Source: Gammaproteobacteria bacterium
GTDB lineage: Bacteria > Pseudomonadota > Gammaproteobacteria > Pseudomonadales > Azotimanducaceae_A
DNA: 7,561 bases
Direction of reading: 5' to 3'
Assembly: GCA_012960755.1 (NCBI GenBank)
Contig: DUAT01000139.1
Coordinates: forward strand, 236,455-244,015
Shown: positions 5,417-7,561 of the stretch, piece after piece
How positions within the stretch are numbered: position 1 is the stretch's first letter
Layout of the letters: each line of letters starts with the position of its first letter
Program-made: the position numbers and the translations under genes
The notes under the pieces: generated by a model
Told to the model about the DNA's origin: nothing
Database searches by the model: none
The model's input: the letters and a program-made list of their open reading frames with translations, nothing else

Positions 5417-7060
5417 TCAGCCCGCAAACGCTTTCGCCTGCTCCCGAAGCAGATATTTTTGAACCTTACCGGTCGACGTCTTCACGAGGGGGCCAAAGAT
5501 TACCGTCCTGGGTACCTTGAACCGGGCCATTTCCTGGCGGCAGTAATCGATAACCTCTTCTGCATTGAGCTGTTCGTCCGGTTTGAGAGTGATAAATGCA
5601 CATGGATGTTCACCCCACTTTTCATCAGCTTTCGCCACTACCGCGGCTTCAAGGATTTTCGGGTGTTTAAACAGGATGTCCTCAATTTCGATGCTGGAAA
5701 TGTTTTCTCCACCAGAAATAATCACATCTTTTGACCTGTCTTTTATCTGTATGTACCCATCGGGATGACAAACTGCAATATCTCCCGAGTGGAACCAACC
5801 ACCCGCAAAAGATTGGCTGGTGGTATCCGGGTTTTTCAGATAACCCTTCATGACAATATTGCCTTTCATAAAGATCTCGCCCTGGGTAACACCATCCCAG
5901 GGTACCGGGATGAGCGTTTCCGGGTCAGCCACCATCATTGCCCCCGCCAGCACCGACGATATTCCCTGTCGTGCTTTCAAAGCGGCTTTGCGTTCAGCCG
6001 ATAAACCATCCCATTCTGAACGCCAGGCTGAGACGATCATGGGGCCATAGGTTTCCGTCAGACCATACACCTGCGTCACGTCGAACCCCATCGCCTCGAT
6101 TCCCTGGATCACAGCCGCCGGTGGCGCAGCGCCTGCTGTCATGACTTTTACCGTTTGATCTATTCCCTGCTTCATCTCATCCGGGGCGTTAATCAGTGTG
6201 TTCAGAACCACCGGTGCACCACAAAAGTGACTCACCCTGTTATCTTTGAGACTTTGGAAGACGGCATCCTCGCGAACGTGACGCAAACAGACCGTGGTAC
6301 CAATGGATACGGCAATAGTCCATGGGAAACACCAGCCATTGCAGTGGAACATGGGTAGAGTCCATAAATACCTGGGGTGTAATCCCATTTCCCAGGTCAG
6401 TGCATTATTTGCAGCATTGAGGTAAGCGCCGCGATGATGATAGACCACACCCTTCGGATCCCCCGTGGTGCCTGAGGTGTAGTTAAGGGAAATGGCGTCC
6501 CATTCGTCGCTGGGTAACTGCCAGTCGTAATCCGGGTCACCAGATGCCAGGACTTGTTCATAGGAGATGTTGCCAATAGACTCTCCCTCCAGAAAAGTGG
6601 GGTCGTCGACATCGACCAATAACAACTTTTGATCAGGAGAAGCCGCCGATAACAACTGCACCGCTTCGGTGAGAACCGCAGAAAACTCCCGGTCCGAAAT
6701 GAGTACCTTGGCTTCTGCGTGTTCCAGGATGAATGCAACGGTTCTTGCATCCAACCGGGTGTTAATCGCATTCAACACCCCACCCATCATGGGCACCCCG
6801 AAGTGAACCTCGAACATCTCCGGAATATTAGGGAGCATGACAGCGACCGTATCCCCTGCGCCAATTCCGTGGTTACTTAAAGCAGAAGCCAGGCAGACAC
6901 AACGTTGGTAGGTTTCACTCCAATTACGAGAAACTTTTCCATGCACTACCGCCTCGTGATCCGGATAGAGCAGCGCTGCCCGTTTGATAAAACTCAATGG
7001 TGAAAGTGGTTCGTAGTTAGCCCGGTTCTTTTCGAGTCCATCGTTGTAAATGTTAGCCAT
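5417..7060 (-). CDS. Acyl-CoA synthetase (AMP-forming), DmdB/AlkK-like
   Basis: This enzyme of the ANL superfamily activates a carboxylic acid with ATP to an acyl-adenylate and then forms the CoA thioester. With the start at 7060 it has 547 residues. Visible motifs are the P-loop 'YTSGTTGDPKG' (194-204), 'PMFHCNGWCFPW' (236-247) and 'TAGAAPP' (308-314). 'YGLTETYGP' (332-340), 'GWFHSGD' (421-427), 'KDRSKDVIISGGENIS' (440-455) and 'TSTGKVQK' with the catalytic lysine K532 follow. The opening 'MANIYNDGLEKNRANYEPL' and the FHCNGW motif are typical of the group containing medium-chain acyl-CoA ligases (AlkK) and 3-methylmercaptopropionyl-CoA ligase (DmdB). The exact acid cannot be read from sequence. 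The frame stays open to 7138, but the extra 26 residues are unlike the family and overlap a -10-like box, so I chose the ATG at 7058-7060. It is the first gene of the operon with the GNAT and MurF genes. Confidence 0.88.
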   Translation of the reverse strand: MANIYNDGLEKNRANYEPLSPLSFIKRAALLYPDHEAVVHGKVSRNWSETYQRCVCLASALSNHGIGAGDTVAVMLPNIPEMFEVHFGVPMMGGVLNAINTRLDARTVAFILEHAEAKVLISDREFSAVLTEAVQLLSAASPDQKLLLVDVDDPTFLEGESIGNISYEQVLASGDPDYDWQLPSDEWDAISLNYTSGTTGDPKGVVYHHRGAYLNAANNALTWEMGLHPRYLWTLPMFHCNGWCFPWTIAVSIGTTVCLRHVREDAVFQSLKDNRVSHFCGAPVVLNTLINAPDEMKQGIDQTVKVMTAGAAPPAAVIQGIEAMGFDVTQVYGLTETYGPMIVSAWRSEWDGLSAERKAALKARQGISSVLAGAMMVADPETLIPVPWDGVTQGEIFMKGNIVMKGYLKNPDTTSQSFAGGWFHSGDIAVCHPDGYIQIKDRSKDVIISGGENISSIEIEDILFKHPKILEAAVVAKADEKWGEHPCAFITLKPDEQLNAEEVIDYCRQEMARFKVPRTVIFGPLVKTSTGKVQKYLLREQAKAFAG

Positions 7061-7100
7061 AGTCACTTTTAGCTGGTTGATGCAGAACCAACAAGTTACC

Positions 7101-7106
7101 ATTTTA
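7101..7106 (-). promoter_or_regulatory. Candidate -10 box upstream of the acyl-CoA synthetase operon
   Basis: Read on the minus strand, TAAAAT (7106-7101) matches the sigma-70 -10 consensus at 5 of 6 positions. It would place transcription about 35 bases before the ATG at 7060, in the divergent region shared with the HAD gene. I find no good -35 at the right distance, so confidence is low. Confidence 0.25.
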
Positions 7107-7177
7107 AACCTGTTCTCGCACACTTGTTCCAGCCACAATAGTTGCGGTCAACCCATGCTACAAAAAGTACTTTCCCA

Positions 7178-7561
7178 TTGAGCCCACTGCTGGAATCATC
7201 TGTCGAACTGCTTATTTTCGACTGCGACGGTGTACTGGTAGACAGTGAACTGATCGCCAATCGTTTGTTGCAACAAGGATTACGCGAACTAGGCTTGTCA
7301 CTGACACTGCAGGAAACCATGGATCGCTTTATGGGTAAGAGCCTGGCGAGTTGCGAGGCAGAGTTAGCGCAGCAAATCGGCAAAAAAATCGACCCTGCAT
7401 TCTGGCAGCGATTACGAATAAAAACCTTTGCTGCCTTTGACTCAGACCTTAAACCGGTGCCAGGGGTTGAAAACGCGCTGGCGAATCTGCATCTGCCAAA
7501 ATGTGTTGCATCCAGTGGCAAAAAACTCAAAATGAGAAAAACCCTCGGCTTAACCGGGCTC
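7178..7561 (+). CDS. HAD-superfamily phosphatase, YieH-like, partial (runs off right edge)
   Basis: The visible part begins with the HAD motif I 'LLIFDCDGVLVDSE', whose nucleophile Asp is encoded at 7220-7222 and acid/base Asp at 7226-7228. A helical cap follows ('FMGKSLASCEAEL'), then 'FDSDLKPVPGVENAL', then motif II 'CVASSGKKLKM' (Ser codons 7511-7516) and 'LGLTGL' at the window edge. The spacing and wording resemble E. coli YieH, a 6-phosphogluconate phosphatase, and other HAD-IA sugar-phosphate phosphatases. Motifs III and IV lie beyond the window. The start is unclear: the frame opens after a TAG at 7139-7141 and has no ATG before motif I. TTG at 7178-7180 gives the most natural N-terminus; TTG at 7142 is an alternative. 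The gene diverges from the acyl-CoA synthetase operon. Confidence 0.8.
   Translation, partial: MSPLLESSVELLIFDCDGVLVDSELIANRLLQQGLRELGLSLTLQETMDRFMGKSLASCEAELAQQIGKKIDPAFWQRLRIKTFAAFDSDLKPVPGVENALANLHLPKCVASSGKKLKMRKTLGLTGL

Noticed and set aside
7079..7097. Short inverted repeat-like bases GGTT...AACC near the divergent region
   Set aside because: The arms are only about 4 bp, which is expected by chance. I see no second copy that would suggest an operator.
7061..7138. Upstream extension of the acyl-CoA synthetase to an ATG at 7138
   Set aside because: The 26 extra residues are Cys/Trp-rich and unlike the family. The internal 'MANIYNDG' start matches the usual N-terminus, and a -10-like box falls inside the extension.
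7096..7530. Minus-strand 144-residue open frame
   Set aside because: It is antisense to the HAD phosphatase, whose motifs are clear, and its translation has no family character.
1..7561. Insertion sequence, CRISPR array, tRNA or attachment site
   Set aside because: I scanned by eye for repeated units, tRNA-like T-loop and acceptor pairs, and transposase motifs, and found none. The only sign of rearrangement is the PD40 relic.

Overview
The window looks like chromosomal DNA of a gammaproteobacterium, quite possibly marine. The evidence is a roughly balanced base composition, a DUF1285 protein (mostly proteobacterial), a DmdB/AlkK-like acyl-CoA ligase, a RimI-like acetyltransferase and a YieH-like HAD phosphatase. 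The lineage is inferred from protein style only; there is no rRNA or other marker. No IS element, tRNA, CRISPR array or phage gene was seen.

Layout from left to right. Positions 1-642 hold no intact gene. They contain a decayed minus-strand C-terminal scrap of a PD40/TolB-like beta-propeller protein (core 370-601). Next is a two-gene minus-strand operon: moaA (GTP 3',8-cyclase, 1231-2193) followed after 12 bp by a DUF1285 gene (643-1218). A divergent intergenic region (2194-2359) separates it from a plus-strand gene (2360-3514). That gene encodes a YiiX/YebB-type circularly permuted papain-like (NlpC/P60-related) hydrolase with a very acidic tail of about 125 residues. It converges, with a 21-bp gap, on a tightly packed three-gene minus-strand operon transcribed as acyl-CoA ligase (5417-7060), then RimI-like GNAT acetyltransferase (4894-5394), then a MurF-type ligase (3536-4897). 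The last two genes overlap by 4 bp (GTGA). Finally, a divergently transcribed HAD phosphatase gene (from about 7178) runs off the right edge.

The MoaA/DUF1285 pair points to molybdenum cofactor synthesis, although no other moa gene is present here. The most interesting unit is the stand-alone MurF-type enzyme. It has all the main Mur-ligase motifs but lies outside any cell-wall (dcw) gene cluster. Its central and C-terminal motifs recall alphaproteobacterial MurF, and it is translationally coupled to an acetyltransferase and co-transcribed with an acyl-activating enzyme. A putative cysteine peptidase or amidase lies tail-to-tail with it. A dedicated peptide or cell-wall modification route is possible, but this is an inference from gene order.
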